Counted from the stretch's first letter, positions 1-12,691 are shown. The stretch: 46,667 nt of DNA from Pediococcus damnosus (GCF_001437255.1 NZ_JQBD01000012.1:1-46667), one strand, 5' to 3'. Notes: generated by a model from the sequence alone, not told the origin. Program-made: numbers and translations.

Positions 1-29
1 ACTTTCCTACTAAAACTTTACACTAACAA

Positions 30-1169
30 TTAATCTGATTTAAATAACGGTAACGTAATGTTTTCAAAGTTAATACTAGCCAGATTTGTCATTGTAATTC
101 CTAATAATCTGATTCCCCGCTTACTATCACCAAATTCATCAAAAAGTTGTTGTGCATAAAAAAGATAAGCTTCCTCGCTATTCTCAATAAATTCAGTTAA
201 AGTTTGTCTTTTGGTAATCGTTTCAAAATCTGCATATCTCACCTTGAGAACTAAAGTTTTACCATGCTTTTGTCTTTGTTTCATAGCAAGCGCCACATTT
301 TTTGCTAATATGGTCAGCGCCTGTTCTGCCTCAGAATCCGTTGTTAAATTAGGATTATAAGTACTTTCTTTACCAATCGATTTTCGTTCTCGCAAATATT
401 CAACGGGCCGATCATCTGCTCCACGCACATGATGATACAAGACATCTCCAAATCTTCCAAAATGATGAATCAAATACAGTTCACTTTTTTGATAGAGATC
501 TGCTCCATTAAAAATCTTTAAATCGTACATTTTAGGAACGGTCTTTTTACCAACTCCGCGAAATTTTTCAATTGGTAATTTATCTAAAAATTCACGCACA
601 TCCTCAGGCAAAACAACGGCAACACCGATTGGCTTTTGATACTCAGAAGCCAACTTGGCCAAAAACTTATTGTAAGAGATGCCAGTAGAACAAGTTAAGT
701 TAGTTTTTGCAAATATTTCACTTTGAATTTGATGGGCCACTTCCACCGCACTTTCAATATGTTTTTTATTGTCTGTAATATCCAGATATGCTTCATCAAA
801 CGCGACTGGTTCAATTTTTTCAGTATACTCATGAAAGATTTTATGGATTTGATCTGATACCGCTCGATATAACGTAAAATTTGGTGTCTGAAAGAAAGCC
901 TTAGGACATAGTTCTAAAGCTTTTTGCGCACTCATTGCTGAATGAACACCCGACTGCCGTGCCATATAGTTTGCAGTAGCGACAACTCCTTTTCCACCCG
1001 TTCTACGTGGATCTTTCGCGATAATAAGGGGCTTTTTTTTGAGCTCTGGTCGTTCACGTTCTTCGATTGAAGCGTAAAAAGCATCCATATCAACATGAAT
1101 GATCTTTCTTGATGTATTTATGTTAATAGGAAGAATATCTTCATTTTGAGCTTGGGACAACTTTATCAC
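30..1169 (-). CDS. dinB: DNA polymerase IV (Y-family translesion polymerase)
   Basis: Error-prone polymerase that copies past damaged bases. The N-terminal motif [10 protein letters not shown] carries the first catalytic Asp, FDEAYLD the Asp-Glu pair, and [16 protein letters not shown] the palm motif; a helix-hairpin-helix GVGKKT and a little-finger domain follow. The length of 379 aa is normal for the family. The start is a GTG at 1167-1169; the codon three upstream in frame is TGA, so the gene cannot extend further, but the ribosome site is poor and a start a few codons later is possible. It lies downstream of zwf but has its own promoter with an SOS box in the spacer, so it is probably DNA-damage inducible. 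Function is certain, the start is not. Confidence 0.95.
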   Translation of the reverse strand: MIKLSQAQNEDILPININTSRKIIHVDMDAFYASIEERERPELKKKPLIIAKDPRRTGGKGVVATANYMARQSGVHSAMSAQKALELCPKAFFQTPNFTLYRAVSDQIHKIFHEYTEKIEPVAFDEAYLDITDNKKHIESAVEVAHQIQSEIFAKTNLTCSTGISYNKFLAKLASEYQKPIGVAVVLPEDVREFLDKLPIEKFRGVGKKTVPKMYDLKIFNGADLYQKSELYLIHHFGRFGDVLYHHVRGADDRPVEYLRERKSIGKESTYNPNLTTDSEAEQALTILAKNVALAMKQRQKHGKTLVLKVRYADFETITKRQTLTEFIENSEEAYLFYAQQLFDEFGDSKRGIRLLGITMTNLASINFENITLPLFKSD

Positions 1170-1251
1170 CTGGATTCATACCACTTCTAAAAATTACTTT
1201 TAATATCATTTTATAAAATTAAATGACGTAACGATTTCTTAATCTCTTTTC

Positions 1252-1280
1252 AGTTTAATCGAACGTACGTTTGAAAACAA
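1252..1280 (-). promoter_or_regulatory. dinB promoter with embedded SOS (LexA/DinR) box
   Basis: On the minus strand a -35 TTGTTT (1275-1280) and a -10 TAAACT (1252-1257) are 17 bases apart. The spacer holds the dyad CGAACGTACGTTTG (plus-strand reading, 1260-1273), which fits the Gram-positive LexA box CGAACRNRYGTTYG. A repressor bound there would block RNA polymerase directly. Seen in sequence; control by LexA is inferred from the consensus. Confidence 0.88.
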
Positions 1281-1343
1281 GCAAAATAAATTCAAAAAGC
1301 GACTAATCAACAAATTGTCAATTAACCGCTCCAATTATTTCAT

Positions 1344-2837
1344 TTAATGTTTGGTTGCCCCAAATACCCAATCACGATGATCACGGGTCAATAATTCTTG
1401 GGCAGCTTTAGGCCCCATTGTACCACTTACATAATTCGGGAAATCAGTCTTTTGACTATCCCAATTTTGTCTAACAACATCAACAATCCGCCAAGCTTGT
1501 GCTACTTCATGCCAATGGGCAAAGTTGGTTCGATTACCATCTAAGGCATCATGAATTAGTTTTTCATATGCTTCCGGAACTTTTGCTTTTTCAGCAGATG
1601 TCTTATGATATTCTAAATGAATTGGCATAATTCCATAGCCTTGACTACCATTTTTTACATTTAGATCTAATTGATACCCTTGATCTGGTTCAACATAAAG
1701 AGTTAGGACATTTTGTTCAAGTTTGGTATCCTGCTCACCTGTTGCTGTAAAAATATTATCCGTTGTATCCTTAAAAACTACATTAATTTGCGTAGATTTT
1801 CGGGCAAGCCGTTTTCCAGTTCTAATGTAAATAGGAACACCGGTTAAATTACCATTTGTAGTTTCCAATTTTCCGGCCACAAACGTTTCAATCTGTGAAT
1901 GCTCATCGGTTCCCTCTTCATGTCGGTAATCCAATTGCTCATGTTCAGCATCTTCACCGTATTGACCGCGAACAAAGTTCTTTGAAGCTTCTTTGGCTGA
2001 ATAAACTTTAATATTTTGAAGGGCCTCTACTTTGCGATCACGTAGTTCTTTTGCTGTGTATTCACTAGGCTTTTGCATGGTAAGTAATGACACAATTTGC
2101 AGAATATGGTTTTGCACCATGTCTCGCAACGCACCAGCCGTTTCGTAATAGCCAGCCCGCTCCTCGACACCTAATGATTCCGCTAAGGTAATTTGAATAT
2201 TATCGATATGTTCCTTGTTCCAAAGCGATTCAATCACTTGGTTTCCAAACCTCAAAGCCGCAATACTTTGAATGGCTTCCTTCCCCAAATAATGATCAAT
2301 TCGATAAATTTGATCTTCAGAAAAAGCGGCGGAAATATCATCATTAAGTTCTTTAGCAGTTTCAAAGTCACGGCCAAATGGTTTTTCAATAATTAACCGA
2401 TTATAGCCATGATCAGTAATTAACTTTTCTGATTTTAAATGGCCAGCAATGGTTCCAAAGAATCTCGGTGCCATGGCCAAATAATAAATTCGGTTGCCAT
2501 TAAGTTTATATTTTTCATCTAATTTATCAGCTAATTTTCGTAACGCCACATAGTGTTCCGTATCATTGACATTATGCGATTGATAATAGAAATGACTCGC
2601 AAATTTTCGTGCGATCTCACTATTTGTTCGATCGGACTCATGACCATCATCTGCAATGGCATTCATCACAACCTCATGATAATGATCGTTAGTCCAAGGA
2701 CGACGTGCTGTTCCAATTACGGCAAAATCATCCTTTAAATAGCCTTTTTCATACAAACGAAATAATGAAGGATATAATTTGCGATAGGCCAAATCACCTG
2801 TTCCTCCAAAAATTATAAACAACGCTTGTTGTGTCAT
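1344..2837 (-). CDS. zwf: Glucose-6-phosphate 1-dehydrogenase
   Basis: Oxidises glucose-6-phosphate to 6-phosphogluconolactone with NADP, the first step of the oxidative pentose phosphate or phosphoketolase route; cytoplasmic. The nucleotide-binding GGTGDLA lies at residues 11-17 and the active-site RIDHYLGKE near residue 180, and the C-terminal G6PD domain is complete. The frame stays open 37 codons further upstream, but that stretch is hydrophobic nonsense over the promoter. The ATG at 2835-2837 is preceded by AGAGAGG at good spacing and gives 497 aa, the usual size. It has its own promoter and is followed by dinB without a clear terminator. Confidence 0.96.
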   Translation of the reverse strand: MTQQALFIIFGGTGDLAYRKLYPSLFRLYEKGYLKDDFAVIGTARRPWTNDHYHEVVMNAIADDGHESDRTNSEIARKFASHFYYQSHNVNDTEHYVALRKLADKLDEKYKLNGNRIYYLAMAPRFFGTIAGHLKSEKLITDHGYNRLIIEKPFGRDFETAKELNDDISAAFSEDQIYRIDHYLGKEAIQSIAALRFGNQVIESLWNKEHIDNIQITLAESLGVEERAGYYETAGALRDMVQNHILQIVSLLTMQKPSEYTAKELRDRKVEALQNIKVYSAKEASKNFVRGQYGEDAEHEQLDYRHEEGTDEHSQIETFVAGKLETTNGNLTGVPIYIRTGKRLARKSTQINVVFKDTTDNIFTATGEQDTKLEQNVLTLYVEPDQGYQLDLNVKNGSQGYGIMPIHLEYHKTSAEKAKVPEAYEKLIHDALDGNRTNFAHWHEVAQAWRIVDVVRQNWDSQKTDFPNYVSGTMGPKAAQELLTRDHRDWVFGATKH

Positions 2838-2874
2838 TTCATTTGCCTCTCTTTCACAATATAAGTCCGCTTTA

Positions 2875-2903
2875 ATTATGAAACTTTCGTTTTGAATACA
2901 CAA
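2875..2903 (-). promoter_or_regulatory. zwf promoter
   Basis: Minus-strand -35 TTGTGT (2898-2903), 17-base spacer, -10 CATAAT (2875-2880), about 30 bases upstream of the chosen zwf ribosome site. It separates zwf from the yajC operon. Prediction from sequence only. Confidence 0.65.
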
Positions 2904-2966
2904 CTTTTTAACCCTAAAAAAAAAGATTTGAAACAAAAAATGTCTCAATCCTTTAAATTTAACTGA

Positions 2967-3386
2967 TTATTCCTTATTTTCTGGTTTGTCAGTTGATTCC
3001 TGAGCATCATCTGCATCAGGAGTTTCTTTGACATCTTTTGCTGCTGCTTCTGGTTCTGTGGCAGAAGTTTCCTCTTTTTCAGCTGGTTTAACAGCTTCCA
3101 CATGATCCACTCGCATAATAGCAGTTCGATCAAAAACCAAGTAGATACCATCACAGTCTAAAGTAACTGTTTTTGCATCTTCATCAATTGAATCAACAAC
3201 TCCATGTAAACGACCAATGGTAACGATCTTGTCACCAACTTGAAGTTTACTCATCATATCTTGATGCTTTTGTTGTTGTTTCTTTTGTGGACGGATCATC
3301 ATAAAATACATCAATCCAAAAATTAAGATAATGAAGACAATTGTACCTGCGCCTCCACCTAAACCTGCGTTTGCTGCTAATAACAA
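2967..3386 (-). CDS. yajC: Preprotein translocase subunit YajC
   Basis: Small membrane protein associated with the Sec translocase. One hydrophobic segment near the N-terminus is followed by RPQKKQQQKHQDMM, the YajC hallmark, then a basic/beta domain (VGDKIVTIGRLHGVV). The tail of about 40 residues is acidic and rich in Glu, Ala and Asp, so of low complexity. A GTG start at 3393-3395 would sit inside the ribosome site GAGGTG. A TTG at 3384-3386 stands 8 bases behind GAGG and gives a 139-aa protein starting LLAANAG, so I prefer TTG. Last gene of the ruvA-ruvB-tgt-yajC run, the standard order in lactobacilli. Confidence 0.9.
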   Translation of the reverse strand: MLLAANAGLGGGAGTIVFIILIFGLMYFMMIRPQKKQQQKHQDMMSKLQVGDKIVTIGRLHGVVDSIDEDAKTVTLDCDGIYLVFDRTAIMRVDHVEAVKPAEKEETSATEPEAAAKDVKETPDADDAQESTDKPENKE

Positions 3387-3448
3387 TATAAACACCTCAT
3401 TTTCTTTATATTAACTGTATCAAATATTAACGTTTACTTCCAGTGTAT

Positions 3449-4618
<1,170 letters not shown>

Positions 4619-4666
4619 TTATTTATTTCACTACAAATACAAGTTCTCAAAATTACATTTCTGGGC

Positions 4667-5686
4667 CTAATCACTTTGTGGTGCTGACAATCCAAGATGT
4701 TCATATCCTTTTTCGGTAACCACGCGACCACGAGGTGTTCGATTCAGATAACCAATTTGCATAAGGTAAGGCTCGTACATCTCAGCAATCGTATCCGATT
4801 CTTCACCGATATTAGCCGCAATGGTACCTAAGCCTACGGGACCACCATGATAATATTCAACCATTGTTTTCAAGATTTTATTATCAATTTCATCCAAACC
4901 TTCTTCATCAACACGCAAAAAGCGTAAGGATTTAGCAACAATTTCGTCATCAATTGCGTGTTTATCAGATACTTCCATAAAATCACGCACTCGCTTAAGC
5001 AACCGGTTGGCTATTCTTGGTGTGCCACGCGATCTTCTTGCAAGCTCATGGGCGCCTTTATCTGTAATTTTGGTATTAAAGATATCTGCAGACCGTTTCA
5101 CAATTTCCGTAAGATCATCAATCGTGTAATAGCTCATATGTGCCACAATTCCAAATCGATCTCTTAATGGCGCTGACAGCAATCCGGCTCGGGTTGTTGC
5201 CCCAATCAATGTAAAAGGAGGCAATGGAAAATGAATAGGATGAGCAGTAGGTCCTTGACCAACAACGATATCTACAAAGAAATCCTCCATTGCTGAATAA
5301 AGCATCTCTTCAACAATCTTTGGCAAACGATGAATTTCATCAATAAACAAAATATCACCTGGTTGCAGTTCATTCAATAAAGCCACTAAGTCACCAGGTT
5401 TTTCAATGGCCGGACCACTTGTCGTCCGAATGTGCACTGCCATCTCGTTGGCAATTACCATCGCCAATGTAGTTTTTCCCAAACCAGGCGGACCATAAAG
5501 TAAAACATGATCTAATGATTCTTCACGTTGCTTGGTTGCTTGGATATAAACTGACAGTTCATGTTTAACGCGATCCTGGCCAATATACTGATCTAATGTA
5601 GCGGGACGTAAGGATTTTTCAATTGACGCTTCTTCATTATTTCCTGTTTCATTTGAAACAAGTCGTTCGTCATCAGAATCGTCCAT
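4667..5686 (-). CDS. ruvB: Holliday junction branch migration helicase RuvB
   Basis: Hexameric AAA+ motor that drives branch migration of Holliday junctions together with RuvA. Walker [10 protein letters not shown], Walker B FIDEIHRL, sensor [18 protein letters not shown] with the arginine finger, and the C-terminal winged helix (YLNRTPRGR) are in order; 339 aa is full length. The ATG at 5684-5686 has AAGGTGA upstream. It starts 17 bases after ruvA stops, so the two are co-transcribed, and the upstream SOS box probably controls both. Confidence 0.97.
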   Translation of the reverse strand: MDDSDDERLVSNETGNNEEASIEKSLRPATLDQYIGQDRVKHELSVYIQATKQREESLDHVLLYGPPGLGKTTLAMVIANEMAVHIRTTSGPAIEKPGDLVALLNELQPGDILFIDEIHRLPKIVEEMLYSAMEDFFVDIVVGQGPTAHPIHFPLPPFTLIGATTRAGLLSAPLRDRFGIVAHMSYYTIDDLTEIVKRSADIFNTKITDKGAHELARRSRGTPRIANRLLKRVRDFMEVSDKHAIDDEIVAKSLRFLRVDEEGLDEIDNKILKTMVEYYHGGPVGLGTIAANIGEESDTIAEMYEPYLMQIGYLNRTPRGRVVTEKGYEHLGLSAPQSD

Positions 5687-5703
5687 TCATTTCACCTTCC
5701 CTC

Positions 5704-6297
5704 TTATTTCTTCATCAATAGCTTAAGCCCATAACTCAAGTAGTGATCTGTTGTCATAGATTCTTGATCTTCTAATTCCGGTTTGATTTTTGCAATGACT
5801 TTTGTTGAATATCCTAAAGCAGATAACGCATCCAAAGCGTCTGCTAAATTACGATTAGATGCCGGTTTAACTACCGGCTCCGTCGGGTTATCAGAAAATA
5901 AATTCATTTTCCCTTTCAAATCCAAAATAATCTGTTGCGCAGCTTTAGGCCCAATTTTAGGGAATTTTTTCAAATAAGCCACATCATCATGATTAATTGC
6001 GTCAACAAGGCCAGAATGATCTTCATTTGCAAGAATTGCTAAAGCACTTTTAGGACCAATTCCCTTTACTAAAATTAATTTTTCAAATAGTTCCTTATCT
6101 TCTGCATCATATAATCCATAAAGACTAATTTCTGTTTCTGAAACAGCTTCATGGACAAAAATCTTTACTAACTTTTTTTTATTAATTTCATAGCGATAAG
6201 GATTACCCACAAAAAGTTTGTACCCCACGCCTTGAACTTCTAACACCAAAAATTCTGGTGTGATTTGTGTGACATAACCAATTAAATATTCATACAT
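5704..6297 (-). CDS. ruvA: Holliday junction branch migration protein RuvA
   Basis: DNA-binding tetramer that holds the four-way junction for RuvB. The N-terminal OB fold (MYEYLIGYVTQITPEFLVLE), two helix-hairpin-helix units (LILVKGIGPKSAL, KKFPKIGPKAAQQIILDLKG) and the C-terminal RuvB-binding domain (ALDALSALGYS) are all seen. At 197 aa it is normal length. First gene of its operon, behind an extended -10 promoter and an SOS-like box. Confidence 0.97.
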   Translation of the reverse strand: MYEYLIGYVTQITPEFLVLEVQGVGYKLFVGNPYRYEINKKKLVKIFVHEAVSETEISLYGLYDAEDKELFEKLILVKGIGPKSALAILANEDHSGLVDAINHDDVAYLKKFPKIGPKAAQQIILDLKGKMNLFSDNPTEPVVKPASNRNLADALDALSALGYSTKVIAKIKPELEDQESMTTDHYLSYGLKLLMKK

Positions 6298-6322
6298 TCA
6301 AATTTTCTCCATTATCCTAAAA

Positions 6323-6354
6323 TAAACATACGTTTGCCTTTATTCATTGTACCA
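6323..6354 (-). promoter_or_regulatory. ruvA promoter with SOS-like box
   Basis: An extended -10, TGGTACAAT on the minus strand (6346-6354), lies just after mutL. The dyad CAAACGTATGTTTA (minus strand, 6323-6336) sits at about the transcription start. It departs from the LexA consensus CGAACRNRYGTTYG at position 2 (A for G) and at the last base (A for G), but keeps the AAC-N4-GTT core. The -35 is weak. Confidence 0.7.
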
Positions 6355-6364
6355 TATTTATTTT

Positions 6365-8320
6365 TTATTCTTGCTCTTCTAAGGGACGATGAGGATCTTG
6401 AATACGTTTGAACATTTTTTTCATGTCTGAGTTGGAAAAATGAACCAGAACAGGACGGCCGTGGGGACAATTAAATGGATTCTCTGTTTTAGCCAAATCC
6501 TTAAGTAATTGACGCGCTTGCTGATCATCTAAGTGGTGATTGGCCTTAATTGCCCGCTTACAACTCATCATAATTGCTGTTTTCTCACGAAATTTAGCTA
6601 CTGTCATTCGCGAATCATTAAGAACATAATCAATCATTTCACGAACCGTATCTTCTTCTTGACCAGCCTTAAACCAAGTTGGATGTTGTCGAACCACAAA
6701 ACTGTTCGGTCCAAAAGATTCTAATTGGATTCCACAGCTTGCCAAAACATCCTGCTTTTCTTGGATTTTTAATATATCACTAGTCGAATAATCGAGCACA
6801 ATTGGAACCAATAGGCTCTGAGAATCAGTTGAAACCTTTCCAATCTCTTTCCGATAATACTCGTAATTGATACGTTCCTGAGCGGCATGCTGATCCAAAA
6901 TATATAATCCATCCTCTGATTCAGCAAATAAAAAAGTGCCATGCATTTGGCCTACATAATGCAAAGTAGGAAATCTCTTTTCTTTAGACTTTTCTTCAGA
7001 TAAGTCTTCTGCAATTTCCGTCTCATTCGTCGTTGCATTCTCTTCAAAAGGAGATAGCTTTGGTTCTTCGGTATATTTCTTTTGAAAATTGGTTAAAGCA
7101 GCACTTTGCAATTCCGTTTCGTGTTTGATCACAATTGGTTGGGTTCCATTTTTGGGCAGTGCTTGAAACAACTCAGTTGACGGATCCGCCTGCTGTTCCG
7201 TCGAGTTAGTAGAATCACTTGCAGGTTTTGTGGATTCTGAATATTTTGCAGAAGCTTCATTTAGATTAAACTGTAATTGGTCTGTGTTAACTTTACGATT
7301 GGTACTAAGATTTTTAACCGCCGACGGAATCAAGTTTTCTTTAGATAACTCCTTATAAATTACTTTTGTAATTAGATCTTGCAACTGAGATTCTTGACTA
7401 ATTCTAACCTCTTGCTTAGCTGGATGAACATTGACATCAACCAATAAGGGATCCATTTTTATATTTAAAACCGCCACCGGATAACGACCAACCATTAATT
7501 TTGACCCGTATCCTTCAATGATCGCTTTCGTTACTTGAAAATTTTTAACATAACGCCCGTTAATCAGAACGGAAATATATTGCCGTGAAGCTCGTGTGAA
7601 TTCAGGTAAACTCGTGTACCCATAAATCTCAAAATCAACGTCTTCACCTTTGAACTTCACCATTTTACGGGCGTTTTGAACACCATAAATTCCTGCAATT
7701 ACTTGGAGTAAATCTCCTCTGCCAGAGGTCCGAATAAGTTCTCTTCCTTCATGACTCAGCGTAAACGCAATTTGTGGATAACTTAAAGCCAGCCGATTTA
7801 CAATATCACTAATATTTGCTAATTCGGTTTGTGGCGATTTCATATACTTCAGACGTGCTGGTGTGTTGAAAAAAAGATCCTTCACACTAATATCTGTTCC
7901 TTTTCTAACCGCTGATAACGACTGGCCAATCACCTGACCACCTTTGATATGCATTTGAGTCCCGGCCTCATCGCCAGTTGATGTCTCTAAGAGGACGTCT
8001 GCAACTGAAGCGATACTTGGTAAGGCTTCACCACGAAAACCCAGAGAGTGTACCTTAAATAGGTCCTCACGAGTGGTGATTTTACTTGTCGCATGCCGTT
8101 CAAAAGCCATTGACACATCTTCGGCTGCGATGCCATCCCCATTATCCACAACTTCAATTGATTTTAATCCTGCTTCTTCAACCAAAATATCAATTTGTGT
8201 ACTGTTGGCATCGATGGCATTTTCAACTAACTCTTTTACAACTGAAGCTGGTCGTTCAACTACTTCGCCAGCAGCAATTTGGTCAGCAAGAACATCAGAA
8301 AGTTCATGAATTTTTGCCAT
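6365..8320 (-). CDS. mutL: DNA mismatch repair protein MutL
   Basis: ATP-driven coordinator of mismatch repair that acts after MutS and carries the strand-nicking endonuclease in bacteria without MutH. The N-terminal GHKL ATPase shows [14 protein letters not shown] and [12 protein letters not shown] linker of about 120 residues, polar and poorly conserved (around residues 340-450), follows. The C-terminal domain has the metal-binding endonuclease motif [12 protein letters not shown], then [12 protein letters not shown] and CPHGRP. At 651 aa it is complete. It starts 14 bases after mutS stops: a mutSL operon. Confidence 0.97.
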   Translation of the reverse strand: MAKIHELSDVLADQIAAGEVVERPASVVKELVENAIDANSTQIDILVEEAGLKSIEVVDNGDGIAAEDVSMAFERHATSKITTREDLFKVHSLGFRGEALPSIASVADVLLETSTGDEAGTQMHIKGGQVIGQSLSAVRKGTDISVKDLFFNTPARLKYMKSPQTELANISDIVNRLALSYPQIAFTLSHEGRELIRTSGRGDLLQVIAGIYGVQNARKMVKFKGEDVDFEIYGYTSLPEFTRASRQYISVLINGRYVKNFQVTKAIIEGYGSKLMVGRYPVAVLNIKMDPLLVDVNVHPAKQEVRISQESQLQDLITKVIYKELSKENLIPSAVKNLSTNRKVNTDQLQFNLNEASAKYSESTKPASDSTNSTEQQADPSTELFQALPKNGTQPIVIKHETELQSAALTNFQKKYTEEPKLSPFEENATTNETEIAEDLSEEKSKEKRFPTLHYVGQMHGTFLFAESEDGLYILDQHAAQERINYEYYRKEIGKVSTDSQSLLVPIVLDYSTSDILKIQEKQDVLASCGIQLESFGPNSFVVRQHPTWFKAGQEEDTVREMIDYVLNDSRMTVAKFREKTAIMMSCKRAIKANHHLDDQQARQLLKDLAKTENPFNCPHGRPVLVHFSNSDMKKMFKRIQDPHRPLEEQE

Positions 8321-8334
8321 ATTATCTCAACCTT

Positions 8335-10974
8335 CTATTTATTTCCTAATTTTTTCTGCCACTTATATAATTGATTCATGACATCCATAGGGGTCATAGA
8401 CATCAAATTAAGATTACGAATTTGGGCAACTACTTCTGCATTTTCAGGATCAACTGGCTCTGTTTTGAATAGCGCAAGTTGTTCATCAATTTCGCTTTTT
8501 TCTCCAGACTGACTAGTCCCCTTATCTTTTTTAGTTGGTTCTTCATTTGAATCGCCTTGAACCTCATTCGTAATCACTTGATCCGTATCCTTATTTTGAA
8601 TTTCCAGTTGTTTCAAGATTTTATCGGCCCGGCTCAATAATTCTTTGGGCATGCCAGCTAACTTTGCAACGTGAATCCCATATGATTTATCGGCAGGCCC
8701 ATCTTCCATTTTATGCAAAAAGACTAGATCGCCATCTTTTTCAACTGCCCCAACATGGACATTTTTTAATTTATTTAATGTTTTATCCAGGGCTGTCAAC
8801 TCATGATAGTGGGTAGAAAAAAGCGTTTTGGCATGGACATGATTATGAACAAATTCAATAATTGCCTGAGCAATTGCCATTCCATCATAGGTAGCTGTTC
8901 CACGACCAATCTCGTCAAATAAAATCAAGCTCTGCGGAGTGGCATTTTGAATTGCTCGATTAGCTTCTTGCATCTCCACCATAAATGTACTTTGTCCGGC
9001 AATTAAATCATCTGCCGCACCAATCCTTGTGAAAATTTGATCAAAAATCGGTAACGTAGCCGAATCAGCCGGTACAAAACAACCCATTTGAGCAAGGACA
9101 ACTGTTAGAGCCAATTGCCGCATATACGTACTTTTACCAGACATATTCGGCCCTGTAATTAAAAGAATATCAACATCTTCAGGCATTTTAACATCATTTG
9201 GTACATAACTTTGCCGACCCATAACTTTTTCAACGACAGGATGCCGTCCACCAACAATGTCAATGCTGTGATTTTTAATCAGCTTTGGTTTAACAAAATG
9301 ATAATTTTCACTAACAACTGCAAAACTCTGAAGAACATCTAAGGTCGCAACTTGTTGAGCCAACTTCTGTAGCCGATCAATGACTTGCTTAATTTGTTCC
9401 CGAATCTTGCTAAATAGGTCATATTCAAGGGTTGTAGATTTTTCCTCTGCCTCTAGAATTAAGCTTTCTTTTTCTTTTAGCGCCGGCGTAATAAAACGTT
9501 CAGCATTTGTCAGCGTCTGTTTACGCTCATAACGTCCCTCTGGAACGGCGCTCAAATTAGATTTAGTGATTTCAATGTAATAACCAAAAACTTTATTGTA
9601 GCCAACTTTTAAATTTTTAATTCCTGTTGCTTTTCGTTCGGATGCTTGTAATTCAGCCATCCATTTTTTTCCATTTGTCATGGCATCCCGATAACTATCA
9701 AGTTGCTCGTTATAACCATCTTTAATCACATTTCCTTCGGTTACCGAAATGGGTGGCTCATCTACAATGGCCCGTTCAATCAAATCTGCAATATCTTCGA
9801 CAGGATCCAGTTTGGCCAGCATTGAGCCGAAAACTTTATCATCTAATTCTCCCAAAACATGTTTGATTTTAGGAATCTGACGTAATGAGGTCTTCAACTG
9901 AATAAGATCTCTCCCATTAACGTTTCCAAATGCTACTCGGCCAGCCAGACGCTCTAAATCATAAACTTTTACTAATTCTTCCTGTAAACTACTCCGCTCA
10001 AAGTAATGATCTAGTAATTCTGCCACTTTGGTTTGCCGATCTTCAATTTCTTTTTTTCGAATCAATGGTCGATCTAACCAACGTTTCAGTAATCGACCTC
10101 CCATAGCTGTACGTGTTTCATCTAACAACCATAAAAGGGTTCCTTGCTTTTTCCCTGTCCGAATAGAGCGCGTAAGTTCCAAATTATATTTAGAATAGTG
10201 ATCCATTCGTAAGTAATAAGACGGTTCATAGGCAACTGCTTTTTGTAAATGCGCTAAACTCCGCTTTTGAGTTACGGTGATATACGTCAGCAAAGTCTCG
10301 ACAACAGTTTTCTCTGCTGGTTTAGTAAGTGCCTGCGTTAAATAACTCAATTCAGACTTCACTTCAATTTTGTCTTGATGGGAGACCATAATATTCAACT
10401 TTTTAAATTGTTCTTGTATGTCATCTGAAACAGATGGGTCCACCACAATTTCCTTAGATTGCAGATTCACAACTTCATTGATCACGGCCTCAGAAGATTC
10501 TAAACAACTAGTTTTTAGTTCTCCAGTTGATAGATCGGTATACGCAAAACCGAACTCATTATTTTTAGTCATTACCAATGCGGTCAAATAATTGTTTGAT
10601 TTTGCTTCAGTAACATTGGAATCTGTCACTGTCCCGGGTGTAATTAATTGAATAACTTCCCGCTTCACCATTCCTTTGGCTAATCGTGGATCTTCCATTT
10701 GTTCACATATGGCAACTTTGTATCCTTTTTCAATTAAAATATCAATATAATTTTGAACTGCATGATGAGGCATCCCACACATTGGAATTGGATCAACCGC
10801 ACTATGACTTCGAGAAGTCAGTGTCAATTCGAGAATCTGGGCGCCTTTAATCGCGTCATCATAAAAAAGTTCATAAAAATCACCAATTCGATAAAACAAA
10901 AAGGCATCCGGATATTCTTTTTTTATCGCCATATATTGTTGCATCATCGGCGTATCACTCGTTTTTTGTGGCAA
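8335..10974 (-). CDS. mutS: DNA mismatch recognition protein MutS
   Basis: Recognises base mismatches and small loops and recruits MutL. The N-terminal mismatch domain has [11 protein letters not shown], with the Phe-x-Glu wedge. The ATPase domain shows [13 protein letters not shown] (Walker A), [12 protein letters not shown] (Walker B) and STHYHELT. The C-terminal segment holds a polar linker and a dimerisation tail, and 879 aa is normal. The start is a TTG (10972-10974) five bases behind AGGAG; no ATG fits. A terminator for rny lies just upstream, so mutS must have its own promoter, which I could not place with confidence. Confidence 0.97.
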   Translation of the reverse strand: MPQKTSDTPMMQQYMAIKKEYPDAFLFYRIGDFYELFYDDAIKGAQILELTLTSRSHSAVDPIPMCGMPHHAVQNYIDILIEKGYKVAICEQMEDPRLAKGMVKREVIQLITPGTVTDSNVTEAKSNNYLTALVMTKNNEFGFAYTDLSTGELKTSCLESSEAVINEVVNLQSKEIVVDPSVSDDIQEQFKKLNIMVSHQDKIEVKSELSYLTQALTKPAEKTVVETLLTYITVTQKRSLAHLQKAVAYEPSYYLRMDHYSKYNLELTRSIRTGKKQGTLLWLLDETRTAMGGRLLKRWLDRPLIRKKEIEDRQTKVAELLDHYFERSSLQEELVKVYDLERLAGRVAFGNVNGRDLIQLKTSLRQIPKIKHVLGELDDKVFGSMLAKLDPVEDIADLIERAIVDEPPISVTEGNVIKDGYNEQLDSYRDAMTNGKKWMAELQASERKATGIKNLKVGYNKVFGYYIEITKSNLSAVPEGRYERKQTLTNAERFITPALKEKESLILEAEEKSTTLEYDLFSKIREQIKQVIDRLQKLAQQVATLDVLQSFAVVSENYHFVKPKLIKNHSIDIVGGRHPVVEKVMGRQSYVPNDVKMPEDVDILLITGPNMSGKSTYMRQLALTVVLAQMGCFVPADSATLPIFDQIFTRIGAADDLIAGQSTFMVEMQEANRAIQNATPQSLILFDEIGRGTATYDGMAIAQAIIEFVHNHVHAKTLFSTHYHELTALDKTLNKLKNVHVGAVEKDGDLVFLHKMEDGPADKSYGIHVAKLAGMPKELLSRADKILKQLEIQNKDTDQVITNEVQGDSNEEPTKKDKGTSQSGEKSEIDEQLALFKTEPVDPENAEVVAQIRNLNLMSMTPMDVMNQLYKWQKKLGNK

Positions 10975-11084
10975 ACTCTCTCCTGCTTTCTACTTCTTTA
11001 TCTAATTCAAATATTTAAAACTATCTGTTCTATTTTAACATTTAACTTTTAGAGTGCCTACTAACTAATTTGACCGATTAAAAA

Positions 11085-11115
11085 CAAAAAAAGCCTGGCA
11101 ACATATGTGCCAAAC
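11085..11115 (-). terminator. Terminator after rny
   Basis: Minus strand: an 8-bp stem GTTTGGCA/TGCCAGGC with two G-U pairs and a 7-base loop, followed by seven T. It ends the rny transcript before mutS. Confidence 0.85.
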
Positions 11116-11131
11116 TTCTCTCACATTCTAT

Positions 11132-12691
11132 TTATTTAGCATAATTTACAGCGCGAACTTCTCGAATTACCGTAACTTTAACTTTCCCAGAATATTCTAG
11201 TTGTTTTTCAATCGCCGTTCGAATATCGTGAGTCAAAGTTGTTGCCTGTAAATCGGAAATCTTTGAAGGCTTAACGATTACCCGAATCTCTCGACCGACT
11301 TGAATCGCATAACTCTTCCTAACGCCTTTAAATCCATCAGCTAAATTCTCTAACTTTTCAAGTCTGTGAATATAATTCTCTAGAGAATCGCTACGGGCAC
11401 CTGGTCGAGCAGCTGAAATTGAATCTGCTGCAGCAACCAATACTGAAGTTACATACTCTGCACCGACATCCCCATGATGGGAAGCAATAGCATTAATAAC
11501 CACTGGACTTTCCTTATACTTCTTTGCAAATTCTACACCGATTGTCACATGAGATCCTTCAACCTCATGATCAACCGCTTTTCCAATATCGTGTAATAAT
11601 CCTGCGCGTTTAGCTAAAGTAACATCCTCACCTAATTCGGCTGCCAAAATACCTGTTAATTTAGCAACTTCAATTGAATGATCCAAAACGTTTTGTCCAT
11701 AACTAGTACGGAATTTAAGCCGACCAACTAACTTGATCAACTCTGGGTTCATTGAATGAATACCAAGATCAAAAATGGTTTGTTCCCCAACTTCACGGAT
11801 TTTATCATCCATGTCCTTGCGGGCCTTCTCAACCATTTCCTCAATTCGAGCCGGATGGATTCGACCATCTTGAATTAATCGTTCAAGTGCCATTTTAGCA
11901 ATCTCACGACGAACTGGATCAAATCCACTTAGCACAACCGCCTTTGGTGTATCATCAATGATTAAGTCGATACCAGTCAGAGTTTCAAGAGTTCTGATGT
12001 TTCGACCTTCACGACCAATAATTCGGCCTTTCATATCATCACTGGGGAGATCCACCACGGTAACAGTTGATTCTGTAGCCACATCGGCTGCACTTCTCTC
12101 GATAGCTTGAGCAATTAAATCTGTTGCCACTTTTTTAGCATCTGTTTGTGCTTTATCTTCACTTTCGCGAATCATTTTAGCACGCTCGTCTGCCAAGCCA
12201 TCACGAACCTCGTTCAGAATCAAGGACTGTGCGTCGTCTTGCGACATTGCCGCAACCCGTTCCAACTCTTCTGTACGTTTTGTAACTAATGAGGATGCTG
12301 CTTGTTGTTGTTCGTCAATCCGCTTTTGTTCGGAACTCAATTTTTCTTCCTTGCGTTCTAAACTATCTTCACGTTTTTCGAAAGCATTATCTTTATGATC
12401 CAAAGCCTCTTCTCGTTGTAACAAACGTTCCTCTTGTTTTTGCGCATCTGCACGCCGTTTCTTAAGTTCGTTTTCTACTCGAGTTCGGTAGCGGTGACTT
12501 TCGTCTTTAGCTTCTAAAAGAGCTTCTCTTTTTTCAGTTGCCGCTTGTTTCTTGGCATTATCTAAAATACCACTAGCCGTGTCTTGAGCATCATGTACAT
12601 TTCTCTCTTGAATGAGTTTATGCACATAATAACCAATGCCATAGCCAACAACAATAGCGATGATTGCGAGGATTATATTGAAAACAATCAT
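11132..12691 (-). CDS. rny: Ribonuclease Y
   Basis: Membrane-anchored endoribonuclease that starts mRNA decay in Firmicutes. Residues 1-22 form the transmembrane anchor. A long charged coiled coil follows (about 30-190, rich in Glu, Lys, Arg and Gln), then a KH RNA-binding domain ([15 protein letters not shown]) and the HD metal-dependent catalytic domain ([12 protein letters not shown]). At 519 aa it is typical. ATG with GGAGG upstream. Monocistronic, between its own promoter and a terminator, downstream of recA as in Bacillus and lactobacilli. Confidence 0.97.
   Translation of the reverse strand: MIVFNIILAIIAIVVGYGIGYYVHKLIQERNVHDAQDTASGILDNAKKQAATEKREALLEAKDESHRYRTRVENELKKRRADAQKQEERLLQREEALDHKDNAFEKREDSLERKEEKLSSEQKRIDEQQQAASSLVTKRTEELERVAAMSQDDAQSLILNEVRDGLADERAKMIRESEDKAQTDAKKVATDLIAQAIERSAADVATESTVTVVDLPSDDMKGRIIGREGRNIRTLETLTGIDLIIDDTPKAVVLSGFDPVRREIAKMALERLIQDGRIHPARIEEMVEKARKDMDDKIREVGEQTIFDLGIHSMNPELIKLVGRLKFRTSYGQNVLDHSIEVAKLTGILAAELGEDVTLAKRAGLLHDIGKAVDHEVEGSHVTIGVEFAKKYKESPVVINAIASHHGDVGAEYVTSVLVAAADSISAARPGARSDSLENYIHRLEKLENLADGFKGVRKSYAIQVGREIRVIVKPSKISDLQATTLTHDIRTAIEKQLEYSGKVKVTVIREVRAVNYAK

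Noticed and set aside
1170-1251. Possible upstream ATG for dinB at about 1176-1178
   Set aside because: It is out of frame with the polymerase; the in-frame codon there is a stop.
2838-2948. N-terminal extension of zwf by 37 codons
   Set aside because: It covers the zwf promoter and ribosome site, and its residues (Phe-rich, Lys-rich) have no relation to the G6PD N-terminus.
2945-3154. 69-codon minus-strand frame inside yajC
   Set aside because: Shifted frame of the repetitive yajC tail; composition is Leu/Lys/Gln low complexity.
8073-8349. Two plus-strand frames opposite the mutL start
   Set aside because: Antisense shadows of the conserved ATPase region without ribosome sites.
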